A stretch of DNA of 33,425 nt, taken from positions 1 through 33,425 of the forward strand of contig JAFGDO010000014.1 of NCBI GenBank assembly GCA_016932045.1, read 5' to 3'. Positions 8,422 to 19,010 of this stretch are shown piece by piece (the first letter of the stretch is position 1; each line of letters opens with the position of its first letter). Under the pieces are notes generated by a model that saw nothing but the letters and a program-made list of their open reading frames with translations, did no database searches and was not told the DNA's origin. The DNA is from Candidatus Dojkabacteria bacterium (GTDB taxonomy: Bacteria; Patescibacteriota; Dojkabacteria; JAHIVN01). Made by a program: the position numbers and the translations under genes.

Positions 8422-9714
8422 TCACTTCCAAAACTCTCTAATTTTGGTGATATTTCCTATAGCTTTACGAACACCTAACATTGCTGTATAAGTAGGAAGA
8501 ATATATAAAGTCTCGCCCTCTTTAAGTCTTGCAAGAGACATGCTTAAAGCTTCAGCTATATTTGATTCTACATCAGCAGAAAGTAAGGCTACCTCCGCGT
8601 ACTTTAGTCTTAGTAACATATCGTTAGCACGTTTACCACTGACTGTTATCCAGGAAATATCAGCTTCACTTAGCAATTCCACCTTAGAATCCCAAAGCCA
8701 ACTGACATCTCGTCCATCAGCAATTTCATCATTTATCACAATCATAAGTTTCAAAGCACTTTTACTCCTTAACATAGAAAGATTAGCTGTAAAGCTTGCG
8801 GGATTCTTGATAAGTAGAATCTTTATCGATCTTCCCTGCACGTTAACAAGTTCTCCTCTACCAAATGCAGGGATAAATGAATGAAAAACTTTGTTAAGTT
8901 CTTTATTATTAAAATTCGTTAGTTGTGTTGCAGTTGTTATTGCCGCAATTGCACTATAAATATTTTGAATCCCCGGAGGACTAAATTCTATGTTTTTAAA
9001 AATTTTATTTAAACCGACATAATCAAATACGGAAGATAGATCTTCATTAATTTTAATTTTCTCTGCAAAAGCATTATCACGCGGTTTGTCTCCCGTAAAT
9101 TTGAAGTATTTCCTCTCAAAAAATATATCTTTTTTTCTTTTATCCTGAATAGAAAAAAATATCGTTTTATTTCTTAAACCTGTGGAAAGCGAACTTACAT
9201 TTTCATCGTCACTGTTAAGGATTAAAACAGCTTCCCTAGACCTGTTTATTGCTTCTTGAATATAGCTTCTTGTTTTTACAACTTCGCCATAAGCATCCAA
9301 CTGATCTCTAAATAAGTTTGTCACAATGATATAATTCGGGACAAGGTACTTTACAAGATTTGGAATTGTCGCCTCCTCAACTTCAAACACAGCAATATCA
9401 CTTCTTACTTTTCCAAATAAATTACAATCCATCAGAATCGCTGATACTATACCTCTAAATAGATTTGCTCCACTAACATTAGAGACTACTTTGATGCCTT
9501 TTGTAGTTAACAAATGTTTAAGCAACTGTTGTGTTGTAGTTTTCCCATTTGTTCCGGTTATAAGAACTATCTCCTTATATTTTCTTGCAGATTTTGAAAT
9601 CAAACTAGGAAAGTACTTTTCAATAAGTAATCCAGGCAGCGATGTACCGCCCCCAAGTCGGAAAAAACGAAGTAAAACTATAACAATTTTTGCTAAATTT
9701 GAAATGATAAACAT
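8422..9714 (-). CDS. murT: MurT-like Mur ligase family protein (lipid II isoglutaminyl synthase subunit)
   Basis: GGGTSLPGLLIEKYFP, VLITGTNGKTTTQQLLKHLL, VFEVEEATIPNLV, NLFRDQLDAYGEV, PGIQNIYSAIAAITTA; adjacent to GatD. Likely start MFIISNLAKI at 9714; the track extends to 9882. Confidence 0.9.
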   Translation of the reverse strand: MFIISNLAKIVIVLLRFFRLGGGTSLPGLLIEKYFPSLISKSARKYKEIVLITGTNGKTTTQQLLKHLLTTKGIKVVSNVSGANLFRGIVSAILMDCNLFGKVRSDIAVFEVEEATIPNLVKYLVPNYIIVTNLFRDQLDAYGEVVKTRSYIQEAINRSREAVLILNSDDENVSSLSTGLRNKTIFFSIQDKRKKDIFFERKYFKFTGDKPRDNAFAEKIKINEDLSSVFDYVGLNKIFKNIEFSPPGIQNIYSAIAAITTATQLTNFNNKELNKVFHSFIPAFGRGELVNVQGRSIKILLIKNPASFTANLSMLRSKSALKLMIVINDEIADGRDVSWLWDSKVELLSEADISWITVSGKRANDMLLRLKYAEVALLSADVESNIAEALSMSLARLKEGETLYILPTYTAMLGVRKAIGNITKIREFWK

Positions 9715-9816
9715 GAATGTCTGTAAAAAGGAAATGCAAATAGATGGTATCATAAAAAGGTAGATATGACCATCAACAAAGATTCTAAAAGGCTGATAAA
9801 CTAACTTCCTCTCGAT

Positions 9817-9839
9817 GGTCAATAGTTTAACTATTGACC
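9817..9839. repeat. Perfect 10-bp inverted repeat, 3-nt loop
   Basis: ggtcaatagt-tta-actattgacc between dnaE and murT. Confidence 0.6.
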
Positions 9840-9917
9840 CGATGCGGAATCCTGCACAGTCAAAGACTAAACCTTCGACCACAATAATCCCACCAAGCGG
9901 GATAAGTTATCCTCCGC

Positions 9918-12900
9918 CTACTTCACAATATACTCTTCAATAATACTCTTTACTGAAGCATTTAAGCGTATTCTTCTTTTCAACTCTTTCCTTTGCTTCT
10001 TTCCATCCTTATCAGAATAATAAAGAGTCACTTTATTATCACCTGGATTATCTACAATCATCTGCTTTAATATTTTCAATTTCATAGGATCTTTTTCCTT
10101 TGTTATATCAAGCGTAATAGAGTTATTTCCATTTGTTATAGATGGTTCGAAATTACTGAAGGATTTTAGTTCATCTATAATGATAGACAAAGATCCGTTC
10201 CTAGTAGAAGTTTTGCCGATGAAAACATACGGCTTGTCAACTTGTAGCCTATCCTTATTCTTTTCATAAACTCCGTTAAATACCACAGCCTCAATCTCAT
10301 CTTGCATACTTTCTATCTTTATAAACGCCATTGGTTTACTTCCATTTTTTGTCTTTATCTCACGTTTTTCGGAAATTATCCCTCCTAACTTAACAGTTTT
10401 GTTACCATTAAGTTTTTTTACATCAGGCACAGCCATGATTTCTTCACCAAAGTATTTACGATATTTTTTCAGAGGATGACTGGAAAGATAGGTACCTATA
10501 AGTTCCTTCTCCCAAGATAATTTTTCATGTTCTGACTCTTCGGGTACATCGGGTATTGGTGTCACTGAAACATGCTTTACTCCATCACCCAAGTCAAAAA
10601 GACCTGACTGGCCACCTTCTGCTCTTTTAGCAAGTTTAGCCTCTCTATCAACAATACCCGGCATTATTTCAAGTAAAGCAGATCTTTGGCCAAATTGATC
10701 CATCGCTCCCACCTTTATCAGGCATTCAAGCACCTTTTTCGTTAGATTTGCTGAACCTACTCTGGATACAAGATCATCTAAACTTCTATACTCACCTTTT
10801 TCTTTTCTCTCATCAACAATTCTCTTTACAATTTTTGTTCCAACATTTTTAATTGCAGCTAGACCGAAACGAATTTCCTTATCTCCTTCAATAATAAATC
10901 CAACGCCGCTTTTATTTATATTCGGCGGTAATACCGTTATACCCATACGCTCAGCCTCAAGTAGATCACGAGTAATCTTATCTGAGCTTTCAATATCAGT
11001 TTCCATTAGTCCCGCTAGAAACTCTACTGGATAGTGTGATTTAAGATATGCAGTCTGATAGGATATTAGAGCATATGCACCTGCATGTGACTTATTAAAT
11101 CCATAATCTGCAAATGGCTCAATAAAGGAAAATATTTTCTCAGCAGTAGACTTATTTAATCCATTTTTCATACTTCCCTTTATGAACTTCTTCTTTTCCT
11201 CAACCATTATTTCCTTTTTCTTCTTACCCATAGCTCTTCTAAGAATGTCAGCTTCACCAAGCGTATAGCCTGCAATATCTACAGCTATTCTTAAAACCTG
11301 CTCCTGGTAAATTGCAAAACCATATGTGCTGCTAAGGATAGGTTCAAGTTTAGGATGCAAATATTGCACCTTCTGTTTACCAAACTTACGTTCTATGTAG
11401 TCAGGAATGTATTGCATTGGACCAGGGCGATATGCAGCACCAAGAAACATTAAATCATCGAATTCAGTTGGTTTAAGTTCCTTTAGATATTTTTTCATAC
11501 CATCACTTTCAAATTGAAAAACTGCTGTTGTTTCGCCCCTTCTAAATATCTCATAAGTCTTTTTATCATCCAAAGGTATCTTATCAATGTCAACTTCTTC
11601 ACCCTTAAATTTTTTTATAAGATCTAGACTATTTTTTATAATTGTTAGGTTAGCTAAGCCTAAAAAGTCAAACTTCATAAGACCTATACTCTCGATTCTA
11701 TAGCCTTCAATCTGAGTAATAATCCTATCCCCTTGACCGGCCTCCTTTTGCAGCGGAATATAATTAGAAATAGTATCTGGTGTAACCAAATATCCGCATG
11801 CATGTGTTGATACATGTCTTGCAACTCCCTCTATTTTTTTTACAATTTCTGCTAACTTCTTAAGTTGTGAGTCAGAATTAATGATGTTCTTAAATTCTTC
11901 ATGGTCTTTCATCATGTCCTCCATATGAGCCACCTTCCCGAACTTCACATCAACCATTTTTGAAAGTCTATCAGCAATCTCAAGATCAATGTCAAGTACA
12001 CGAGCAACATCCCTAATTGCAGCCCTTGTTTTCATCCTTCCGAAAGTCCCGATAAATGAAGTATTTTTCTCACCATATTCGTGTGTCATGTATTCAAAAA
12101 GTTCATCCCTTCTGTCGTCTTGAAAATCTATATCAAAGTCAGGGGGTGATGGTCTTTCAGGATTTAAGAATCTCTCAAAATACAACTCAAAGTGAAAAGG
12201 ATCGATGTTGGTAATATTTAATGAGTAAGCCACCACACTCCCAGCACCACTACCTCTGCCCGGTCCTACAAGAATGCCTCTATCTAGAGCCCATTTTACA
12301 TAATCTTGAACAACTAGAAAATAATCGTCATATCCTTTTGTATGAATAAGATCTAGTTCATAATCAAGCCTTTCTTTAGTCTCTTTCGTAACTTTGCCAT
12401 ATCGTTTGTGAGCACCTTCAAAAGCTAATTCTTTTAAGTGTTCTTTTGCTGTTTGTCCTTTTGGAAGCTTTTGGTACTTTGGCTGGACTCTTTCAAACAT
12501 GATATTAAAATCCTCTATGCTTTCCACAATACGCTGAGTATTATCAATTGCTTCAGGTATGTCTTTAAATAGCTTCTTCATCTCGTCAGGACTTTTTACA
12601 TAAAATTCTTCAGACCAAGCCTTTCTTCGCGTATCATCATCCATCTTTTTCCCATCACTTATAGCCCAAAGAACCTCCTGTGCATACCAATCGTCTTTAT
12701 CCAGATAATGAGAATCACAAGAAGCAACAAGTGGTAGATTCAATTCCTTAGCAAATTTTATCTGTTTCGGAATAAGATTTTCAGCCTCCTTTATACCGTT
12801 CCGTTGGAGCTCTATATAGAATTCATCTAAATTTTTCTTCAAGAATTCTGCCCATTTCTTTGCTTCGACCTCTTGATTTTTATAAAGATGATCATTTACA

Positions 12901-13325
12901 ACACCCGATAGACATGCGGAAAGACCAATTAATCCTTTTCCATACTTTTCTATAAGTTCCTTGTCAATTCTAGGGCGGTAATAAAAACCCTCTAAGTTTG
13001 CTATGGTCACAAGTTTCACCAAATTTCGATAGCCTTCGATATTCTTTGCAAGCAGAACCAGATGATATCTCTTGTCATCGACTTTCGGCACTTTATCAAA
13101 TCGCGTTCTAAGAGCAACAAAAGCCTCTACCCCCAGTATAGGCTTTATACCGGCTTCTTTACACATATCCCAGAAATCGTATGTTCCGTACATCACTCCA
13201 TGATCAGTAAGAGCCACACTTTTCATTCCAAGCTCTTGAGTTTTTGCTATAAGATCAGGAATACGTATAAGACCATCAAGCAGTGAATACTCGCTATGTA
13301 TATGTAAATGCGTAAAATCTGTCAT
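9918..13325 (-). CDS. dnaE: DNA polymerase III alpha subunit
   Basis: PHP domain HLHIHSEYSLLDG; GPGRGSGAGSVVAYSL; PDFDIDFQDDRRDE; FNKSHAGAYALISYQTAYLK. Likely start MTDFTHLHIH at 13325. Confidence 0.97.
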   Translation of the reverse strand: MTDFTHLHIHSEYSLLDGLIRIPDLIAKTQELGMKSVALTDHGVMYGTYDFWDMCKEAGIKPILGVEAFVALRTRFDKVPKVDDKRYHLVLLAKNIEGYRNLVKLVTIANLEGFYYRPRIDKELIEKYGKGLIGLSACLSGVVNDHLYKNQEVEAKKWAEFLKKNLDEFYIELQRNGIKEAENLIPKQIKFAKELNLPLVASCDSHYLDKDDWYAQEVLWAISDGKKMDDDTRRKAWSEEFYVKSPDEMKKLFKDIPEAIDNTQRIVESIEDFNIMFERVQPKYQKLPKGQTAKEHLKELAFEGAHKRYGKVTKETKERLDYELDLIHTKGYDDYFLVVQDYVKWALDRGILVGPGRGSGAGSVVAYSLNITNIDPFHFELYFERFLNPERPSPPDFDIDFQDDRRDELFEYMTHEYGEKNTSFIGTFGRMKTRAAIRDVARVLDIDLEIADRLSKMVDVKFGKVAHMEDMMKDHEEFKNIINSDSQLKKLAEIVKKIEGVARHVSTHACGYLVTPDTISNYIPLQKEAGQGDRIITQIEGYRIESIGLMKFDFLGLANLTIIKNSLDLIKKFKGEEVDIDKIPLDDKKTYEIFRRGETTAVFQFESDGMKKYLKELKPTEFDDLMFLGAAYRPGPMQYIPDYIERKFGKQKVQYLHPKLEPILSSTYGFAIYQEQVLRIAVDIAGYTLGEADILRRAMGKKKKEIMVEEKKKFIKGSMKNGLNKSTAEKIFSFIEPFADYGFNKSHAGAYALISYQTAYLKSHYPVEFLAGLMETDIESSDKITRDLLEAERMGITVLPPNINKSGVGFIIEGDKEIRFGLAAIKNVGTKIVKRIVDERKEKGEYRSLDDLVSRVGSANLTKKVLECLIKVGAMDQFGQRSALLEIMPGIVDREAKLAKRAEGGQSGLFDLGDGVKHVSVTPIPDVPEESEHEKLSWEKELIGTYLSSHPLKKYRKYFGEEIMAVPDVKKLNGNKTVKLGGIISEKREIKTKNGSKPMAFIKIESMQDEIEAVVFNGVYEKNKDRLQVDKPYVFIGKTSTRNGSLSIIIDELKSFSNFEPSITNGNNSITLDITKEKDPMKLKILKQMIVDNPGDNKVTLYYSDKDGKKQRKELKRRIRLNASVKSIIEEYIVK

Positions 13326-13569
13326 AATAATAAACCACAATATCTAGACAGGTTACGATTTCAGATAATTGTCGATATCGTCCAGGTGAAATTTCCGTCC
13401 AGAATTGATCCAAAAGATTAGTTCTCTGCTGATCCTAATATAGTAAACTTGTTTCTTGATTACAAGCTACTTTGAACAACTATTATAGTCAAAGTCATAC
13501 AATAGTATATATCATTGTATACTCAATTGATCAGACAATTGTATTTCCTATTTAAACAAGTTCTAGGGA

Positions 13570-14304
13570 TCAATAAAGAGGAATCTGGTTGTAGTAGAAG
13601 TATAGGTCCTGTATCCATTTCTCGGGATTCAGCGGCCCATATGAAGAATAAGCTAATTTCTCAATTGTATTTACTCCTCTTAGATAATAATTTTGAGCAA
13701 TCCAATCAGATGCTTTTGGAATTGCAACCTCCCAACTTGGATACTTCACTCCCATAAGTCCCCAAGCATTACAGCATCCTATTGGTATCCTTCCGAATCC
13801 TGATTCTACACCAGCTAAGGAAAGATAAATCTTACAATAATGGATTCCATATTTTTCACACGAGTTAAGAATGAGTTCTGCATAAGGAGCCATCGGTGAG
13901 CCCATTCTATATAGGAAATTTTGGAGGGGTTGGATTTTTTGCAATCGACGTTGTCTCTCTTCTTCCTCTTTTCGCTTTTTTTCTTCTTCAATCTTTCGAA
14001 GTTTTTCTGCATAACGCTCTTCTGCTTGAACAACCTCCTCTTCGCTAGGAATCTTTAGTTCTATCTCAACACCATTTGGCGACTCTACATAAATTTTGTT
14101 TTGAGCAAGTGAGTCATAAGCACCTAGAACATCAGCGGCCGAAGCCTCAACCTCACTGACAGCCTTAGTCTCATTTATAGAATCAAAAGCAAGTATAAAC
14201 ATGAGTATTAGTGCTAAAGCTCCAATAGCTATACGTACATATGGAATTATTCTTTCGAGGGATTTTTTCAGCAAAGCGTGACGCCTTGATTTTTTCCGTT
14301 TCAA
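13570..14304 (-). CDS. Membrane-anchored lysozyme/transglycosylase-fold protein with coiled-coil stalk
   Basis: TM helix, Glu/Lys/Arg-rich coil, then SCEKYGIHYCKIYLSLAGVESGFGRIPIGCCNAWGLMGVKYPSWEVAIPKASDWIAQNYY. TTG start with aaagga-like SD. Confidence 0.72.
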   Translation of the reverse strand: MKRKKSRRHALLKKSLERIIPYVRIAIGALALILMFILAFDSINETKAVSEVEASAADVLGAYDSLAQNKIYVESPNGVEIELKIPSEEEVVQAEERYAEKLRKIEEEKKRKEEEERQRRLQKIQPLQNFLYRMGSPMAPYAELILNSCEKYGIHYCKIYLSLAGVESGFGRIPIGCCNAWGLMGVKYPSWEVAIPKASDWIAQNYYLRGVNTIEKLAYSSYGPLNPEKWIQDLYFYYNQIPLY

Positions 14305-14517
14305 ATTAAATTTCCTTTACTTAAGAAAGGATTTTTACTAATTTTAGTCCCTAAAATCGGGCAAAATTAATGATTGGCATTATATCAATGAGCCGTATCA
14401 TAGTCAAATTAACTATAAGACACTCTGGCTTTAGTAAAAAATAGTCACACTGTTTTTGGAATTATATATCTGATCAAGAAAGTAACCTGAGCAAAACTAT
14501 TAGCATCTTCAATTTAA

Positions 14518-14549
14518 AATGAAAAATTAATAATTATAAATTTTTCATT
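14518..14549. repeat. 11-bp perfect inverted repeat, AT-rich hairpin
   Basis: aatgaaaaatt / aatttttcatt with a 10-nt loop in the 435-bp divergent intergenic region. Confidence 0.55.
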
Positions 14550-14739
14550 CTCAATTATTTATAGTTTACCCTCCGTTAACCTCAAACTCATTATAATTCA
14601 ATAACTCTTTATGATAGTGCCCTGAAGTGTATCTTTGTTACTATTCAGAATATACGACGTAATAGATTTTAAATATAGGATCTTTACAAAGTTTTCCCAA
14701 TTCAGTACATTATACTAGTTAAAATATTAGCACTTCTCG

Positions 14740-16701
14740 ATGAAATCAAAGAAAACTTTCATTATCATCTTTGTTCTTCTTATTATCCTCTCAGTATTAC
14801 TTTGTTCCTGTGGTGTAGGTACCTACCTAGCATATAATTACTACCGAGATTTTATCGAGGATGGGAAAATGCCAGATGGGAAAAAACCACCTAAAGTTTC
14901 TGATTTAATGGAAACATTTTCAAGTGCAAAAGAATTTGATGATTATGTAGAGAAGCTGGAGGATGATTATAAGAAAGAGTATGAGAAGCAAGAAGCTTCA
15001 GGAGATCAGACACCTTTTGCTGCAATGGGTGATGCAGGGGACGCAACCGCAGAAGAATCAATTACTAATGTTCAGGAAGTAGGTGTGGATGAAGGAGACA
15101 TCGTAAAAGCTTATAAAGATTATCTTGTTGTTCTGCGAAGGGGAAGATTATTTACTATTAAATTAACAAACAGAAATAACGAAGTACTAGAACCTATTTC
15201 GGATATAAAGGCTTATCCTGAAGGTTTTTCACAAGGTACTTGGTATGATGAGATGCTGATCTATAACGATCGAGTTATAGTAGTCGGATATAGCTATGAT
15301 CTTTCAGCAACGGAGCTTGAGTTCTTTAGGATTGACGAAACAGGTCATATAACCCATGAAGCCGGATATTATATTGACTCAAATGATTATTACTCCTCAA
15401 GAAACTATGCAAGCAGACTAGTTGATAATGAGTTAATAATTTACATGCCATACTACCTATTTACATGGGATTATAGTACAGATGATTATAACCGTAAGAT
15501 AGCACTTCCACAAATTAGAGAATGGATAAAGGATAATGAATTAACAGATGGCAAAGATATACTTGATAAAACAGATATCTACAAGCCTATACAGGATACT
15601 CTTGATCCTACTCTTCACACAGTTGTAAGATGCAATCTGGATAGCTCCGAACTTAATTGCAATGCGAAAGCAATCCTCGGACCTTACTCACGGAATTTCT
15701 ACGTTTCTCCTAATGCAATATATGTATGGGTTAGTGAATTGTCCTACTACTGGTTATATGAAGAAGAATCAGGTGAAACAAAGCGACCAGAACTAGATGC
15801 TTATGTATATAGATTTGATCTTGGTAGTGAAACTGCATCTGTACTACAGGCAGACGGAACTCCAATCGACCAATTTTCTTTTAAAGAAGAAGATGGATAT
15901 CTGAATGTTTTAGTAAGAGAAGATAGTGCAGGTGATGCCATGTGGAATCCAGAATTTACCTCAGGTAATCTCGCCCTACTTAGAACCTCACTTGATAACT
16001 TTACAAACGAACCAAACCCAGTATCACCTCGGGACTACACACCACTCCCAGAACCCGAAGGCTACACAGTGCAAAATCGATTTATAGGTGATTATGTGCT
16101 TTATGGATCGGGCAGTAACTGGTACTACGATGAGACAAGTAAGGATACTCTTTATGTGCAAAACTATAAAAAACGAGAGAACACACAAGAGATAGAACTT
16201 ACACATAGTGTCGATAGGATTGAAGTTATGGGAGATGAAGGAGTGGTAATAGGGACCGACAGTAAAGATCTTATATTCAGCTCCATAGAATTATCACAAA
16301 ACGCTGATGTCATAGATACTTATACTGTTTCTGACGCTGTTCAGGGAGAACTACGCAGTCATGGATTTTTCTTCAAAGCAAGTGGTGATAATTCTGGCGG
16401 TGTATTAGGACTGCCAATTAGAAGAGAAGGGGAATCTTATGAGCACCTTTTTGATGATTCAGCCGAAGTAAAATTCCTGAATGTTAGTCATAGGGGTGAA
16501 TTTTCGGGTCTTGGATCTCTTGAAGCCAGTCCTCCTGATAGAGAAGACGATAATTGTGAATTTTCTTGTGTAGATTGGTATGGAAACTCAAGGCCGATTT
16601 TCTACAAAGATAGAATTTTTGCGCTTATGGGATATGAACTTGTTGAAGGCCAGATATCAAGAGAAAGAATAATAGAGATTGATAGGCTGAATTACCTTTG
16701 A
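14740..16701 (+). CDS. Beta-propeller domain lipoprotein (PF09826-type)
   Basis: Lipobox-like LLCSCG; TNVQEVGVDEGDIVKAYKDYLVVLRRGRLFTIKL resembles the beta-propeller domain family N-terminal motif. Confidence 0.8.
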   Translation: MKSKKTFIIIFVLLIILSVLLCSCGVGTYLAYNYYRDFIEDGKMPDGKKPPKVSDLMETFSSAKEFDDYVEKLEDDYKKEYEKQEASGDQTPFAAMGDAGDATAEESITNVQEVGVDEGDIVKAYKDYLVVLRRGRLFTIKLTNRNNEVLEPISDIKAYPEGFSQGTWYDEMLIYNDRVIVVGYSYDLSATELEFFRIDETGHITHEAGYYIDSNDYYSSRNYASRLVDNELIIYMPYYLFTWDYSTDDYNRKIALPQIREWIKDNELTDGKDILDKTDIYKPIQDTLDPTLHTVVRCNLDSSELNCNAKAILGPYSRNFYVSPNAIYVWVSELSYYWLYEEESGETKRPELDAYVYRFDLGSETASVLQADGTPIDQFSFKEEDGYLNVLVREDSAGDAMWNPEFTSGNLALLRTSLDNFTNEPNPVSPRDYTPLPEPEGYTVQNRFIGDYVLYGSGSNWYYDETSKDTLYVQNYKKRENTQEIELTHSVDRIEVMGDEGVVIGTDSKDLIFSSIELSQNADVIDTYTVSDAVQGELRSHGFFFKASGDNSGGVLGLPIRREGESYEHLFDDSAEVKFLNVSHRGEFSGLGSLEASPPDREDDNCEFSCVDWYGNSRPIFYKDRIFALMGYELVEGQISRERIIEIDRLNYL

Positions 16702-16761
16702 AACTAGAAACTCAAAATAGATTCACGAGATGCATAATAATGGATGAGTAACTTCTGCTCC

Positions 16762-17772
16762 CTAACTCATCCCATACGGATCGTTCGCAGTAGTATCTTC
16801 TGATGGAGATTCTTGGTCCAACTGCGACACATCATTCTGAGGATTATCAGGATAAGCAGGCTGTAATGGCTCACTTCCCATTTGCTGTGGCATCTGTTGT
16901 TCTTGATATACCTCACGCTTTGGTTGCTGTCCTGCAACATACTGGTTATCTGTGAATTGCTGCTGTCCTGTACTATCCGCAACAGGTTGTTGGCTAGGAG
17001 CTATTTGCTGCTGCGGTTGCACTTGTTGTGGGCCGGTCGGAGTAGGTTGATAAGATGGTGGAGCTGTAGGAGTTTGCGGTATATTCACATTAATCGTAGA
17101 TGGTTGCTGCATAGGAACTTGCGGAGGAGCAGTCGGTCCAGCACTAACTTGTTGTTCAGGCTTTCTTCCTGCAGGCTGCATCACCAGCTGATCTTCCTTG
17201 AAGATTTCATTTAACAACTTATCAGAAAGGAAGTCCATGATGATTATGAGAATGACAGCAACAAGTGTTGATGTCTCAAAAACTACATTTTCTGATCCAA
17301 AAGTTGGAAGTAATCCCTTGAATGGCTCGTAAACTGGAGAAGAAAGGCCATATAGCAAATTTAAAAAAATACTTCCGCTGGCGCCAAGTAATTTAAAAAT
17401 AACTCTTAGCCCTAGAATAACTTCGGTGATTTTAAAAAAAGTATCTAAGAGATTTCTCAGTCTCTCATTAAATTTCTCCTTAAAAAAACCATAGATGATC
17501 TTAAGGGTAAAAAATCCTATAACTGCATAGATTATCATAGCTATTATTGAGTTTATCTCAAATACAATTCTTCCTGAACCTAGATCAGCTAAAGTAACAT
17601 CGAATGGTCCGAATATCGGTCCCGACAAACCGTACCAGAATTTTACAAAAGCACTTTCTTCGCTTGCACCTATCAATTTAAGAAGAATACGGATAAGAAG
17701 TACGATCTCAAACAGACCGAAAACAAAAAGGAATATTCCTTGTAGAATTTTTTGTACTTGTTTTTTTTCCAT
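16762..17772 (-). CDS. Double YggT-domain membrane protein with Pro/Gln-rich tail
   Basis: Two similar halves: LLIRILLKLIGASEESAFVKFWYGLSGPIFGPFDVTL and LGLRVIFKLLGASGSIFLNLLYGLSSPVYEPFKGLLP; P/Q-rich C-terminus. Confidence 0.78.
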   Translation of the reverse strand: MEKKQVQKILQGIFLFVFGLFEIVLLIRILLKLIGASEESAFVKFWYGLSGPIFGPFDVTLADLGSGRIVFEINSIIAMIIYAVIGFFTLKIIYGFFKEKFNERLRNLLDTFFKITEVILGLRVIFKLLGASGSIFLNLLYGLSSPVYEPFKGLLPTFGSENVVFETSTLVAVILIIIMDFLSDKLLNEIFKEDQLVMQPAGRKPEQQVSAGPTAPPQVPMQQPSTINVNIPQTPTAPPSYQPTPTGPQQVQPQQQIAPSQQPVADSTGQQQFTDNQYVAGQQPKREVYQEQQMPQQMGSEPLQPAYPDNPQNDVSQLDQESPSEDTTANDPYGMS

Positions 17773-17803
17773 TATGATATATTTGGCAGAATTTAACTAA
17801 CAG

Positions 17804-18973
17804 CTATTTTATCAAATTTAACACTTCCTCTACAATTAAGCTGGCTGCATTTGGTTCGACTTTTTCCTGAGCAAACTTGATTGTTCTTTTCAGTGATTTA
17901 TTATTCACATCCTTATTTCTTGCGATATTTTTCATCAAACTTTCAATAGATTCCAGTAATATACCTGGCTTCAGATCTTTTTCTTCAATAATTCTTGCTA
18001 AGCCTACATTTGCAACCATTTTTGCATTTAAAAGCTGTTCGTTATTTATACTCCACGGGATTGGGATAAGTATGCAGGGCTTTCCTAATGCCAGAAGTTC
18101 TGTAATAATATTAGCACCGGCCCTTGAAATTATAAAATCGGCCTTTGAGAACACCTCACCGATTTCCGACCCAAAGATTGTTCCCCTTACAATATATACC
18201 CCCTTGGTTTTTCCTATCAGTGACTTTGCAAATCGGTCGGCTTTCTCGAAATCCCTAGTTACTGTTGTCAAACCTGTCTGATGAATTACATTGTACTTTT
18301 TCAATAACTTCTCAATGATCTCAAAAACACTTATATTTATGATATGAGCACCTTGATTACCTCCAGTGATATAAATGGTTTTAACTTTATCATTAACAAA
18401 GAAACTATTTGTAGCGACATTCAAGACATTCTTTCTTACAGGATTACCTGTTAACTTTACCCTGGACTTTTTGAAGAACTTCGCAGATTCACCCCATGAG
18501 ATCAAAGTTTTGTTTGCAAATTTGGATATAACCCTATTCGCAAGACCAACTACGACGGTCTGCTCATGAGTTACCGAAGGAATTTGCAAAACTCTAGAAA
18601 GAATTACTATTGGAACAGCAATATAACCCCCGAAAGAAATCACTGCAGAGGGACGCTCTTTTATAAGTATGCAAAGCACCTGAAGGAACCCAAAGGGTAT
18701 CCGAATAAGATTAAGGACAAAATCTAAAAACGAAGAGAAGTTGTTAAATCTAATTACCTTTCCTGTAGTTATATTTTTAAAAGGAATTCCTAAGTCAGTA
18801 CTAACTACATTATACTCTGCACTAAACTCCTCGTCCTTTTCCATGGTTTTTTTACGTCCGACCCAGACAAAATTTGTAAATCCCCTTGACTTTAATTCTT
18901 CTATTACTGCTAATGCCGGAGTTAAATGTCCTCCCGTAATTAGAAACTTATGATTTTTATCTTCCTCTTTCAT
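17804..18973 (-). CDS. murG: UDP-N-acetylglucosamine--N-acetylmuramyl-(pentapeptide) pyrophosphoryl-undecaprenol GlcNAc transferase
   Basis: ITGGHLTPALAVIEEL, SFGGYIAVPIVI, THEQTVVVGLANRV, TGGNQGAHIIN, SRAGANIITELLALGKPCILIPIP. Confidence 0.93.
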   Translation of the reverse strand: MKEEDKNHKFLITGGHLTPALAVIEELKSRGFTNFVWVGRKKTMEKDEEFSAEYNVVSTDLGIPFKNITTGKVIRFNNFSSFLDFVLNLIRIPFGFLQVLCILIKERPSAVISFGGYIAVPIVILSRVLQIPSVTHEQTVVVGLANRVISKFANKTLISWGESAKFFKKSRVKLTGNPVRKNVLNVATNSFFVNDKVKTIYITGGNQGAHIINISVFEIIEKLLKKYNVIHQTGLTTVTRDFEKADRFAKSLIGKTKGVYIVRGTIFGSEIGEVFSKADFIISRAGANIITELLALGKPCILIPIPWSINNEQLLNAKMVANVGLARIIEEKDLKPGILLESIESLMKNIARNKDVNNKSLKRTIKFAQEKVEPNAASLIVEEVLNLIK

Positions 18974-18981
18974 ACTTAAAC

Positions 18982-19010
18982 ATTATACTGTCATATTTAT
19001 ATGTTGTCGA
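18982..19010 (-). promoter_or_regulatory. murG promoter: TCGACA -17 nt- TATAAT
   Basis: -35 TCGACA at 19010-19005, 17-nt spacer, -10 TATAAT at 18987-18982, 8 nt then ATG at 18973. Confidence 0.65.

Noticed and set aside
16882-17214. 110-aa Leu/Arg/Ser-rich plus ORF
   Set aside because: Antisense of the Pro/Gln-rich repetitive tail of the YggT-like gene; low complexity artefact.
17804-18973. MurG as degenerate because of a short glycine loop (FLITGGHLTPA)
   Set aside because: The rest of the protein is intact with all nucleotide-sugar motifs; likely lineage variation.
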